64,000 nucleotides of DNA from Ga0077527 sp964531455. GTDB taxonomy: Bacteria > Pseudomonadota > Gammaproteobacteria > Burkholderiales > SG8-41. A program made the position numbers and the translations under genes. The stretch spans positions 1 through 64,000 of the forward strand of contig CAZHFZ010000001.1 in NCBI GenBank assembly GCA_964531455.1, given 5' to 3'. The first letter of the stretch is position 1; each line of letters opens with the position of its first letter. Positions 16,310 through 24,919 of the stretch are shown here, piece after piece. Under the pieces are notes generated by a model that had not been told where the DNA came from, made no database searches, and saw only the letters and a program-made list of their open reading frames with translations.

Positions 16310-17845
16310 TCAGTAACTTGTCGGCCAGTTACGCAGCAGATGATCGCCCACGCCGTTTTTCATGCCCTTGCGATGAATCTCCAGTGTGCGGATCAGCCAT
16401 GCGCGGGTGTCGCGCGGATCAAGCACATGCTGCGCCTCATACAGTTCCGCCAGACCCCAGGCCGAGGTATCGCGTTCGACTTCGGCTTTGAGTTTGGCGA
16501 ACTTTTCCGGGTCATCCTGCTGCTTGATGCCGTACAACACATTGACCGATACCGCCGGGTCCATGAAGCCCAGATCCGCCGTTGGCCACACCGCGACTTC
16601 ATCCGCACCCTTGCCGCCCGCCATGTTGATATAGGCCTGGCCGTAGTCCTTGCGCATGATCACCGTCAGCTTGGGCACGGTGACCTGCGACAGCGCATTC
16701 ATCCAGTTGATGACCTTGCCCGGCATGCCGCGGATTTCGCCTTCAACGCCGATCAGGAAGCCCGGCACATCGACGAGGAATACCAGCGGCACGTTGAACG
16801 AATCACACAGCACCATGAAGCTGATGACTTTCTGCACCGCATCGGCATCGAGAGCGCCGCCCTTGTACATCGGGTTGTTGGCGATGAAGCCCACACTTTT
16901 ACCGTCTAGCCGCGCCAGTACCGTCGAGATTGATTTGCCGAAGCGCTCCTTCAGCTCGAACATCGAATCCTTGTCCGATATCGCTGCAATGATCTTGCGC
17001 ACGTCGTACACCTTGTTGCGCGATTCCGGCAGGATGTCGAAGATGGTTTTGCAGGCTTCATCCGATCCGGGCGCTACCGGGTACTCGGGTGGCGGTTGCA
17101 TGTTGTGGCTGGGCAGATAGGACAGGAATTTCTTGATCGCGTCCATCGCCTGCTGGTCGTTGTCCACGGCCATGTCTGCCAGACCGGATACGCCCGTCAG
17201 CAGCTTCCAGCCGCCGAGGTCTTCGGCTTCGATCGGCTTGTTGATCGCAATCGAGGTCACGTTGGGGCTGGCAATCGCCATGATGGCGCCCTTGCGCATC
17301 ACCACGAAGTCCGACATCGCGGAATACCAGGTCGAGGAGCCGTAACACTGGCCGAGCAGCGCCGAACACCACGGCGATTCCCGCAGGCGCTGATATTCAA
17401 ACGGGTCCTGAGCAATGATCGCGCGGCCGGCGGAACCCATGCGGTCGGGCATGCGTGCCCCGGATGATTCACCCAGCATCACCATCGGCATGCCGCGTTT
17501 GTTCGCGACCTGCTTCACATGCTTGATCTTTTTCATGTTGATCACGGCCGATGACGCACCGAGCACGGTGAAGTCATTCGACACCAGCGCGATGTCACGG
17601 CCGTCGATCTTGGCGAAACCGGCAACCTTGCCGTCGGCCGGCGTCTTGTGTTTCACCGCCGGCTGGTTGCTGCGCGCGAAGCGGCCGGACTCGATGAACG
17701 AGCCTTCGTCGATCAGGTAGTCGATACGCTCACGGGCATTGAGATGGCCTTCAGCCTTGCGTTTGGCCAGCTTCTCAGGCCCGCCCATGGCGAGCACTTC
17801 ATCGGTTTTCTGTTTGTATTCTTCGAGCAGTTTTTCAAATGCCAC
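16310..17845 (-). CDS. Acyl-CoA carboxylase carboxyltransferase (beta) subunit, copy 2
   Basis: A paralogue of the copy at 13683 with the same layout: AMGGPEKLAKRKAEGHLNARE at the N-terminus, FTVLGASSAVINMKK, PGFLIGVEGEIRGM and a WPTSY C-terminus. I chose GTG 17845, preceded by AAGGAA, because it aligns with the start of copy 1; a longer frame to 17878 adds unrelated residues. Two beta-type subunits in one cluster could form a hetero-oligomer or serve two acyl-CoAs. No biotin carboxylase or biotinyl protein is seen nearby. Confidence 0.88.
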   Translation of the reverse strand: MAFEKLLEEYKQKTDEVLAMGGPEKLAKRKAEGHLNARERIDYLIDEGSFIESGRFARSNQPAVKHKTPADGKVAGFAKIDGRDIALVSNDFTVLGASSAVINMKKIKHVKQVANKRGMPMVMLGESSGARMPDRMGSAGRAIIAQDPFEYQRLRESPWCSALLGQCYGSSTWYSAMSDFVVMRKGAIMAIASPNVTSIAINKPIEAEDLGGWKLLTGVSGLADMAVDNDQQAMDAIKKFLSYLPSHNMQPPPEYPVAPGSDEACKTIFDILPESRNKVYDVRKIIAAISDKDSMFELKERFGKSISTVLARLDGKSVGFIANNPMYKGGALDADAVQKVISFMVLCDSFNVPLVFLVDVPGFLIGVEGEIRGMPGKVINWMNALSQVTVPKLTVIMRKDYGQAYINMAGGKGADEVAVWPTADLGFMDPAVSVNVLYGIKQQDDPEKFAKLKAEVERDTSAWGLAELYEAQHVLDPRDTRAWLIRTLEIHRKGMKNGVGDHLLRNWPTSY

Positions 17846-17994
17846 GGCAGTTCCTTCGGAAAAAACGGGGTTGCGCAAAAGGCGCGTTGTCGAACGGTCA
17901 TTCTAGGGCAGCACCCGGGGCAAGTGCTTGCGGGTGTCGCTTCGTGGACATCAAAAGTACTGATCGACCTCAAAGCGAGTTCAATCAGACCCGG

Positions 17995-19137
17995 CTATTT
18001 CAGCATGTGTCGTGCTATCACCAACTGCTGAATCTGGCTGGTGCCTTCATACAGCCGGAACAACCGCACGTCGCGATACAGCCGCTCCACCGCCGAGGCC
18101 TGCATATAGCCGGCACCGCCATGAATCTGCACCGCACGGTCTGCCACGCGACCGACCATCTCCGCGCAAAACAGCTTGCCGCAGGAGGCTTCCATCGTGA
18201 TGTTCACGCCCGTGTCCTTTTTGCGCGCCGCTTCGAGCACCATGCTGCGGCCGGCGTAAACCTCGGCCTTGGAGTCGGCGAGCATCGCCTGCACCAACTG
18301 GAACTCGGCGACCGGCTTGCCGAACTGCTTGCGCTCACGCGCGTAGTTCAGCGCCTCGTCGAGCAGGCGTTCTGCCGCGCCGACACAAACCGCGGCGATA
18401 TTGAGCCGCGCCTTGTCGAGCACCTTCATCGCGGTCTTGAAACCCATGCCTTCCTGACCGCCGATGATGCTGGCGGCCGGCACACGCACATTGTCGAAAA
18501 TCACGTCAGCAGTATGTGAACCGCGCTGGCCCATCTTGCGGTCGTAGGGCCCGACGGTCAGCCCCGGTGTGTTGCGTTCGACGATGAAAGCCGACACGCC
18601 TTTTGCGTCTTTTGAATTCAGGTCGGTGCGTGCCATCAGCGTGAAAATGTCCGCTTCGGGCGCGTTGGTGATGTAACGCTTGCTGCCGTTGATGACGTAA
18701 TGGTCGCCGTCGCGGCGCGCCGTGGTGCGCAGCGAGCCGGCATCGGAGCCGGCTTCCGGTTCGGTCAATGCGAAGGAACCGGTGATTTCGCCGGCGGCGA
18801 GTCGCGGCAGGTATTTCTTTTTCTGTTCCTCGCTGCCGTCAATGACGATGCCCTGCGAGCCGATGCCGGTGTTGGTGCCGAAGCGTGAGCGGAATACCGG
18901 CGAGGCGTAACACACGGCCATCGAGGTCAGCACTTCCTCCTCGGTGGTCAGCCCCAGCCCGCCGTATTGCTCGGGGATGGTCAGGCCGAACAGGCCGAGC
19001 TTGCGCATGTCATCGACGATGTCGGCGGGAATCTCGTCGGTTTCGGTGACTTCGGTTTCGCGCGGGATCAGTTTTTCGCGGACAAAACGGGTCAGCGTGT
19101 CGAGGAGGATGTTGAAGGATTCGGGGTCGCGGATCAT
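17995..19137 (-). CDS. Acyl-CoA dehydrogenase
   Basis: This 380-residue FAD enzyme oxidises acyl-CoA to 2,3-enoyl-CoA and passes electrons to ETF. It has FALTEPEAGSDAGSL and KRYITNAPEAD in the middle domain, RKQFGKPVAEFQLVQAMLAD in the C-terminal domain, and the catalytic Glu364 in RLYEGTSQIQQ. It fits between carboxyltransferase and Bug genes in a probable operon, as in degradation of branched or dicarboxylic acyl-CoAs. Exact substrate unknown. Confidence 0.93.
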   Translation of the reverse strand: MIRDPESFNILLDTLTRFVREKLIPRETEVTETDEIPADIVDDMRKLGLFGLTIPEQYGGLGLTTEEEVLTSMAVCYASPVFRSRFGTNTGIGSQGIVIDGSEEQKKKYLPRLAAGEITGSFALTEPEAGSDAGSLRTTARRDGDHYVINGSKRYITNAPEADIFTLMARTDLNSKDAKGVSAFIVERNTPGLTVGPYDRKMGQRGSHTADVIFDNVRVPAASIIGGQEGMGFKTAMKVLDKARLNIAAVCVGAAERLLDEALNYARERKQFGKPVAEFQLVQAMLADSKAEVYAGRSMVLEAARKKDTGVNITMEASCGKLFCAEMVGRVADRAVQIHGGAGYMQASAVERLYRDVRLFRLYEGTSQIQQLVIARHMLK

Positions 19138-19145
19138 TTAAATTC

Positions 19146-19254
19146 AGTGGCTGGTTAATGGTGACTGGTGTCGGGAAACCTCAAGATCATAGACCATCGC
19201 TTCGGTTCAGGTGTTAACCAGCCACCGCCCACCAGCCACTAGCCACCGCTCTAC
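19146..19254. repeat. Short palindromic repeat element between Bug 4 and acyl-CoA dehydrogenase genes
   Basis: A perfect 12-bp inverted repeat, GTGGCTGGTTAA (19147-19158) and TTAACCAGCCAC (19214-19225), flanks about 55 bp. The right arm continues into further CCAGCCAC and AGCCACC copies, and the left arm into GGTGACTGGTG. Such CCAGCCACTAGCCAC sequences resemble small non-coding repeats dispersed in some proteobacterial genomes. It interrupts the otherwise tight gene spacing of the cluster. Confidence 0.55.
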
Positions 19255-20219
19255 TGCAGTTCGACGTTGGCGTCCTTGATGACCTTTGCCCATTTGGCGA
19301 TTTCGGTCTTGATCAGTTCAGCAAACTGCTCCGGCGTGCTACCGACCGGTTCTGCGCCAAGTTCGGAAATCCGCTTGCTGATATCCGGCAGCTTGAGGAT
19401 GCGTGCGCTTTCTGCGGAAAGCTGCGCAACAATCGCCTTTGGTGTGCCGGCAGGGGCCAGCAGACCGAACCATGCACCGGCTTCATAACCTTGTACGCCG
19501 GCCTCGGCGATGGTCGGCAAATCAGGCAAGGCCGAGGAACGCTTGGCGGTACTGACGGCCAGCGCGCGGATCTTTCCGGCGCGCACCTGGGGCACATAAG
19601 GCGGCATGTTATCGATGGTCACCGCGATCTGCCCACCCATCACGTCAGCAAGTACACCGGCGCTACCCTTGTAGGGGATGTGCACGATGTTTGATCCGGT
19701 CATGGTTTTGAACAATTCCATCGACAGATGCGCGGTACTGCCGTTGCCGGGTGAACCATAGGACAGCTTGCCGGGATTGGCTTTGACGTGAGCAATGAAT
19801 TCCCTGACGTTTTTCACCGGCAGGCTGTTGTTGACGACCATGATGTTGGGCACCATCGCCGTCAGACTCACCGGCACGAAATCATTCACCGGATGCCAGT
19901 TAAGCTTGCGGTAGAGGCTGACGTTGATGCCATGGGTACCTGCGGTGGCCATCACCAGGCTGTGGCCGTCGGGCACCGCACGCGCGGCGACTTCAGTACC
20001 GATATTGCCGTTGGCTCCCGGACGGTTGTCGACAATTACCGGTTGGCCCCAGGTTTCGCTCATTTTCTGCCCGACGGCGCGCGCCAGGATGTCCGTGGTG
20101 CCCGCCGGCGTGTACGCCACGATGATGCGGATCGGCTTGCTTGGAAATTTCTGCGCATATACGGCCGCAGCGGGCATGCAAAGCATCATAAACAGACATG
20201 TATTGCGCAATGCTTGCAT
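19251..20219 (-). CDS. Bug/TctC-family solute-binding protein (4)
   Basis: A signal peptide ending near AAVYAQ is followed by FPSKPIRIIVAYTPAGTTDILAR and DNRPGANGNIGTE, then VHIPYKGSAGVLAD. I use ATG 20219, six bases after AGGAG; the TTG directly in front of it is too close to that site. It lies 18 bp downstream of Bug 5 with the same orientation, so the two are a tandem pair but clearly diverged. Confidence 0.92.
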   Translation of the reverse strand: MQALRNTCLFMMLCMPAAAVYAQKFPSKPIRIIVAYTPAGTTDILARAVGQKMSETWGQPVIVDNRPGANGNIGTEVAARAVPDGHSLVMATAGTHGINVSLYRKLNWHPVNDFVPVSLTAMVPNIMVVNNSLPVKNVREFIAHVKANPGKLSYGSPGNGSTAHLSMELFKTMTGSNIVHIPYKGSAGVLADVMGGQIAVTIDNMPPYVPQVRAGKIRALAVSTAKRSSALPDLPTIAEAGVQGYEAGAWFGLLAPAGTPKAIVAQLSAESARILKLPDISKRISELGAEPVGSTPEQFAELIKTEIAKWAKVIKDANVELQ

Positions 20220-20237
20220 CAATATCTCCTTTAATAG

Positions 20238-21200
20238 TCATTCACTTTTGATGCCGGCGGCCTTGATTACCTTGGCCCACTTGTCAATTTCGTTCCGGAT
20301 GAACGCCGCATATTGTTCCGGCGTATTGCCCGCCGGATCTGCCCCCAGGCCAAGCAATCGTTCGCGCAATTCGGCATTATTCAGCGCGCGCACCGCTTCG
20401 CTGTTGAGCCGCGCGATAATCGCTTGCGGCGTTTTGGCCGGTGCCGACAGGCCGTACCAAGAAGTAACCTCGTAACCCGGCACGCCGCTTTCAGCCACCG
20501 TAGGAATATCAGCTGCGGCCGAAGTGCGCCTGGTTCCGGTCACCGCCAGTGCCCGCAGCTTGCCGTTGCGTGCCTGATTGATGACTGTAGGCACATTGCC
20601 GAAATACAGTGAGACTTCACCTGACAGCAGTCCGGTCAGCCCCGGTCCGCCACCCTTGTAGGCGACATGCACCCATTTCACCCCGGTCATGTATTTGAAC
20701 AGTTCCGCCGACAGGTGCACCGTGGTACCGATGCCTGATGAGCCGTAATTGATCTCGCCAGGACGTTTTTTGGAAAATGCGATCAGTTCTTTTACGCTCT
20801 TCACCGGCAACGACGGATGCACCACCAGCAGGTTTTGCGATTCCGCCACCAGTGTGATGAAAGCAAAATCCTTGATGGAATCAAAATTGAGCTTGATCAT
20901 CGAGGGGTTGGTGGCATGGCCGGGCCCATTGAGCATGATGGTGTAGCCGTCTGGTGCCGTGCGTACGAACATTTCCGAGGCAATCGCCGTATTGGCCCCA
21001 CCGCGGTTTTCCACCACCACCTGCTGTCCCAGACCCTCGGATAGCTTGGGCGCAAACTGGCGCGCCACGATGTCATTGGTGCCACCGGGCGGGAATCCGA
21101 CAATAAAGCGTATAGGCCTGTTGGGATAATTCTGGGCTGCCAGCGGCGCGGCAGCGGACAGCAGCAGGGCTGCGAGACTCAGAAAACTGATGCTGCGCAT
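20238..21200 (-). CDS. Bug/TctC-family solute-binding protein (5)
   Basis: A signal peptide ends near APLAAQ. The mature protein begins YPNRPIRFIVGFPPGGTNDIVAR and has ENRGGANTAIASE and VHVAYKGGGPGLTG. GGAGGAG lies close upstream of the ATG. It directly follows the aconitase-X small subunit, which links this binding protein to the AcnX substrate. No membrane TctA/TctB partner is encoded in the window. Confidence 0.92.
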   Translation of the reverse strand: MRSISFLSLAALLLSAAAPLAAQNYPNRPIRFIVGFPPGGTNDIVARQFAPKLSEGLGQQVVVENRGGANTAIASEMFVRTAPDGYTIMLNGPGHATNPSMIKLNFDSIKDFAFITLVAESQNLLVVHPSLPVKSVKELIAFSKKRPGEINYGSSGIGTTVHLSAELFKYMTGVKWVHVAYKGGGPGLTGLLSGEVSLYFGNVPTVINQARNGKLRALAVTGTRRTSAAADIPTVAESGVPGYEVTSWYGLSAPAKTPQAIIARLNSEAVRALNNAELRERLLGLGADPAGNTPEQYAAFIRNEIDKWAKVIKAAGIKSE

Positions 21201-21236
21201 GGGCTCCTCCTGGACCTGCGGTTTAAGCGGCCGCGA

Positions 21237-21668
21237 TTATTTTTTCTTTATCACGGTCAGCGTTTTTTTTGCGGGATTGATACGCACAATATCACCGGTG
21301 CGAATGATTGCATACGGGTCTGCGGACCAGCCCTCGGTAATGGTAATTCCGGCAAAGACGGCACCCTGCACCATCACCGGGTTGGTCACGCCGAAGACAA
21401 AGGCTTTCGGTGCAATGCCCTTGTGCTGGATGTCGTAGAAGGCCCAGCCTGCGGCAATACCGCCCTTGGCGCTGGGCGTGATCAGGATCTTGTCCTTGAT
21501 ATTGTGGCCTTCAAGCGCATGACCGGGTCGCGAGATCAGGCCGCTCCAGCGGTCGAGGTCGTAGCGCGGCGAGAAGCCTTCGGTGGACACCAGCGCTTCA
21601 CCTTCAACAATGTTGCCGAATGCGCGATTGACGCGGACGGTGTTGCCGGTTTTTTTGCTGCCACTCAC
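21237..21668 (-). CDS. Aconitase X swivel (small) subunit
   Basis: This is the DUF126/AcnX swivel-domain protein, about 143 residues. It has GEALVSTEGFSPRYDLDRWSG, then PGHALEGHNIKDKILI, and GWSADPYAIIRTGDIVRI, the normal conserved blocks. GTG 21668 overlaps the stop of the large subunit in a GTGA, implying translational coupling; a longer frame to 21704 would lie inside the large-subunit gene. In AcnX enzymes the swivel domain closes over the iron-sulfur active site of the large domain. Confidence 0.85.
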   Translation of the reverse strand: MSGSKKTGNTVRVNRAFGNIVEGEALVSTEGFSPRYDLDRWSGLISRPGHALEGHNIKDKILITPSAKGGIAAGWAFYDIQHKGIAPKAFVFGVTNPVMVQGAVFAGITITEGWSADPYAIIRTGDIVRINPAKKTLTVIKKK

Positions 21669-22909
21669 CGCACATCCCTGCCGGTGCAGGCAATTTCGAC
21701 GCACTCAGCGGTGCGGCGCAGGATGGTATTGAATTTGTGCGCACCGATGATGTTGGCGAGTTTTGCGGAGTTGGTGACGAGGTTGCTCCAGCCTTCGCGC
21801 ACGCGCATCTGCGGCAGGTTCTGCAGGATGTAGAAGCACACGCCTTCGAGCACGATTGCGCCGGACTGTTCGATGTCCTGCAGATAACCCAGTTCTTTGG
21901 CAGCGCTTTTGACGCCGTTGCTGGTGGTGATGAACAGCTGGCTGCCCTTCGCCACCTTGCGGCCCTTGAGCAACGCGGCCAGGGTTTTCATTTCAAACAG
22001 CGATTGCTGCGGTCCGGAGAACACCACCAGGTTCAGCGGATTGTTTTGCTTGTCGTAACCGGCGTAGACACGCTCGAGGTCGCGATTGCTGACGCTCATC
22101 ACTTCTTTGGGCTTGCGCCCGCCGAAGGCTGCCTTCAACGTCGGCGCTTCCGGCGTCACGCCGACCATGTGGAACATGCCCATCGAGCCGTAACTCGCCA
22201 GCGCGGCGCCGAGCTGTTTCAGTTCATCCGCTGTGGGCCGGCGCTTGATGCCGGTGAACACCGGCACCGAGTAATAGTCCTGATGCCCAGAGCCAACGAT
22301 CTTGCCGATGGCGCCCCAGTCGGCGAGATCGTTCAAATCAGCTTTCAGATTGACCTGGAAGGTGCCGCGGCGGTGCTCATCGAGATGGAAGCCATATTCG
22401 GGGACGCGGCCGGTGAGGCCTGCTGCCAGCGCGGCTGGACCCGCTTCGAAATTGGAACGCGCGCCGAATACCGAGTTGGCATAGATCACCGTGCCGGTAT
22501 CGCCCCAGGCCACATGTTCGCCAAGGTGCGGCTGGTACAGCGTCTGGTAATTGATGCAGGTGTCGGCGGTGATGACATCCATGCGCCGCAGGCAAGCGAT
22601 GAGTTCCTGTTCTTTGCGCGCTTCGTTCTTGTCCTGCTTCAGATGTTCGACATGCGCGAAGTCGATGCAGCGCGCATTGGTGGTCGTCGGCTGGCGGCAT
22701 TTTGCGCCGGACTGCGCAGCCCTTTCCAGAAAGGACTTGCCGGCGTCGCCCATGACTTCGATGTCGCCCATCATGTGCACATTCGACACCGGCACAAAAC
22801 GTTTCGCGCCGAAGAACTTGCCGACTTCCAGCTGCAGTTGCAGCGCCTCCTGCACCGCGCGGCCTTGCTCACCGCGCAGCATTTTTTTCTCCTCGGCGGT
22901 CAGACGCAT
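21665..22909 (-). CDS. Aconitase X catalytic (large) subunit
   Basis: This 414-residue protein belongs to the DUF521/AcnX catalytic family. Motifs are LTAEEKKMLRGEQG at the N-terminus, FVPVSNVHMMGD, GDTGTVIYANSVFGARSNFE and a Cys-rich TADTCINYQ segment. Known AcnX enzymes are iron-sulfur dehydratases such as cis-3-hydroxy-L-proline dehydratase or archaeal mevalonate-5-phosphate dehydratase. No proline-catabolism neighbour is present, so another hydroxy acid is likely. Separate large and small subunits match the two-gene form of the family. Confidence 0.87.
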   Translation of the reverse strand: MRLTAEEKKMLRGEQGRAVQEALQLQLEVGKFFGAKRFVPVSNVHMMGDIEVMGDAGKSFLERAAQSGAKCRQPTTTNARCIDFAHVEHLKQDKNEARKEQELIACLRRMDVITADTCINYQTLYQPHLGEHVAWGDTGTVIYANSVFGARSNFEAGPAALAAGLTGRVPEYGFHLDEHRRGTFQVNLKADLNDLADWGAIGKIVGSGHQDYYSVPVFTGIKRRPTADELKQLGAALASYGSMGMFHMVGVTPEAPTLKAAFGGRKPKEVMSVSNRDLERVYAGYDKQNNPLNLVVFSGPQQSLFEMKTLAALLKGRKVAKGSQLFITTSNGVKSAAKELGYLQDIEQSGAIVLEGVCFYILQNLPQMRVREGWSNLVTNSAKLANIIGAHKFNTILRRTAECVEIACTGRDVR

Positions 22910-22944
22910 CTGGAGAATTTAACTATTTGATTTTAAAAATTATT

Positions 22945-23478
22945 TTAACGTCTGGCAGCAGGACGCTTGGCCGTTTTCTTTTTTGCGGCTTTTTTCGCCG
23001 GGCCGAAGCCCTTCTCGAAATGCGGCCCGCTCATCGTGCCGTCAACAGCCTTGCCGATGATGCCCTGCGACAGATCCTTGATCGCCAGGAAAATGACATC
23101 CTTGTCCTTGGTCGACGAGATCAGGTTGTGCGGCGCGTTCGCCGGAATGTAAATCAAGGTGCCGGCAGGGGCGACAACGCGTTTGCCGTTGACCGACCCC
23201 ACCAGCGTGCCTTGCAGAACATAGTTCAGCTGCTCGTTCTTGTGCGTATGCATCCGCGAGCCGGTGCCGCGTGGCTTGTGGATGTAGCCGACGAGTATGC
23301 GTGAACCTTCCACAACACCGCCGTGCGAAGTTGAATAGCCGGTGCCCGCGGGCACCTTCTTCAGCTTCGCCATGCGGAAGTGATACTTGCCGTTTCCGGC
23401 GCGGATGGCGCCAACGGTCTTGGTTACGGTTGCCACTTTTTTTGCGGCTTTTTTAACTGCCTTCTTTGCTGCGGCCAT
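22945..23478 (-). CDS. Cupin protein with lysine/alanine-rich tails
   Basis: A single cupin beta-barrel domain lies in the middle (GSRMHTHKNEQLNYVLQG, then GTLIYIPANAPHNL), with histidines and a glutamate placed as metal ligands. Unusually, it is flanked by an N-terminal AAKKAVKKAAKK segment and a C-terminal AKKAAKKKTAKRPAARR segment that resemble histone H1-like DNA-binding tails. ATG 23478 is six bases after AGGAGG. It lies between the amidohydrolase and AcnX genes in one run. Small-molecule isomerase, dioxygenase or regulatory roles are all possible. Confidence 0.8.
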   Translation of the reverse strand: MAAAKKAVKKAAKKVATVTKTVGAIRAGNGKYHFRMAKLKKVPAGTGYSTSHGGVVEGSRILVGYIHKPRGTGSRMHTHKNEQLNYVLQGTLVGSVNGKRVVAPAGTLIYIPANAPHNLISSTKDKDVIFLAIKDLSQGIIGKAVDGTMSGPHFEKGFGPAKKAAKKKTAKRPAARR

Positions 23479-23520
23479 GCTCAACCTCCTCCGGTTGTTC
23501 GTTGTGCAATCCAGAACGGA

Positions 23521-24870
23521 TTACAGGTAATCGATTTTTTTCCAGTCTTTCGGCGTGACACTGACCACGCTCTTGCTGTGTCCGGGACGGCGGTCGGCGT
23601 AGACACGGCCCTCTTTCATCACCAACTCGATATTTTTCTTTTCCTGGAACACACGGATGTTTTTCAGCGGATCACCTTTGACGGCGATGATGTCAGCCAG
23701 CTTGCCGGCTTCGACGGTGCCCAATTGCTTGTCGAGCTTGATCGCGCGTGCAGCATTGATCGTCGCGCTCATGATCGCTTCCATCGGCGTCATTCCCAGC
23801 GAGACGTAGATTTCCATCTCGCGGGCATTGGTGCCCATCTCGGGATCGAAGCCCATGTTGGTGCCGAGCGCGATGTTGACGCCGGCCTTGTGCATTTTCT
23901 GGAAGGTCTCAAAGCAATACGGCTGCAGCGCCTTCATTTTGTTCAGCACGAACTGCGAAGTGCCCTGGTCCTTGCGGGTGCCGATGGCGTGATCGGTGCG
24001 ATGAAGCAGCGTCGGCGTCATCCAGGTGCCTGCTTCGGCAATCATGTCGATGGTTTCATCGTCATGAAACACCATGTGTTCGATGGTGTCGGCGCCAGCT
24101 TCCAGCGCCATGCGCTGGCCGTTGGGCGTGAAACAGTGAACCGCGGCGGTCTTGTGGAAGGCGTGGGCTTCGTCAACGATGGCGTTGATTTCTTCCTGCG
24201 TCATGTTGCGGATGTCCGGTTCTTCCTTGTCGGTTCCACCGCCGCCGGTGGCGCAGGTCTTGACGATGTCGCAACCCGCCAGCAGGTTGGTGCGCGCCAG
24301 CTTGCGCAGCTCCCACGGACCATCGGCGGTCTGGAAGCCGTAACGCTGCGCTGCGCGCGGCTGGATCAGATCGAGATGTGAACCGGTGATCGTGGTAAAG
24401 CCGCCGATCAGCATGCGCGGGCCTTCAATGACGCCGGCTTCGATCGAATCGCGGATCGCGCACAGATGCGCGGTGAGCAGGCCGCGGCCGGAATTGAGGC
24501 CCAAGTCGCGCAGCGTGGTGAAACCCATGTCAAAGCACAGTTGCGCGTGGAACAGGCCATACATCTGCTGCAACTCGGGCGTGATCTCCCACTGCGCGAC
24601 GCGATAGTTGTGAAAGGTCAGGCAGTTGAACATCATCGTGTGCAGATGCACGTCCATCAGACCGGGCAGCAGTGTCGATTTGCCGCAATCGATGATTTCC
24701 GCCTTCGCGGGAATTTTGATCTTCCCCTTGCTGCCGACTTCCTTGATACGGCGGCCTTCGACGATGATCACCGGATCCTTGACCGGTTTGCCGCCATTGC
24801 CATCAATCAGCATGCCGCCCTTGATGACACGGGTGGCACCTTTGGCTTCGACGGGTTTGAATTCAAACAT
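23521..24870 (-). CDS. Amidohydrolase (imidazolonepropionase/prolidase-like)
   Basis: This 449-residue protein has an amidohydrolase TIM barrel with an N-terminal beta-sandwich. Metal-site residues are His75-x-His77 in DVHLHT, Lys204 (the carboxylated-lysine position, VKTC), His245 and His265. The usual Asp in the GTD motif is Asn338 here (LGTNMGFDPE), a change at a key position. The C-terminal GTVEAGKLADIIAVKGDPL is typical. I start at ATG 24870, after GGAGGAG. It is the first gene of the catabolic cluster, downstream of two palindromic sites. Substrate unknown. Confidence 0.85.
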   Translation of the reverse strand: MFEFKPVEAKGATRVIKGGMLIDGNGGKPVKDPVIIVEGRRIKEVGSKGKIKIPAKAEIIDCGKSTLLPGLMDVHLHTMMFNCLTFHNYRVAQWEITPELQQMYGLFHAQLCFDMGFTTLRDLGLNSGRGLLTAHLCAIRDSIEAGVIEGPRMLIGGFTTITGSHLDLIQPRAAQRYGFQTADGPWELRKLARTNLLAGCDIVKTCATGGGGTDKEEPDIRNMTQEEINAIVDEAHAFHKTAAVHCFTPNGQRMALEAGADTIEHMVFHDDETIDMIAEAGTWMTPTLLHRTDHAIGTRKDQGTSQFVLNKMKALQPYCFETFQKMHKAGVNIALGTNMGFDPEMGTNAREMEIYVSLGMTPMEAIMSATINAARAIKLDKQLGTVEAGKLADIIAVKGDPLKNIRVFQEKKNIELVMKEGRVYADRRPGHSKSVVSVTPKDWKKIDYL

Positions 24871-24919
24871 CGGTAACACTCCTCCGCGTTGTGCTAGGCC
24901 GCAATAGCATTGTTCAGAC

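Noticed and set aside
5805..21200. Tandem recent duplication of Bug genes
   Set aside because: The members share only family signatures, not long near-identical stretches, so they are old paralogues.
21737..22930. Plus-strand open frame opposite the aconitase X large subunit
   Set aside because: It is a shadow of the conserved AcnX gene with shadow-like composition.
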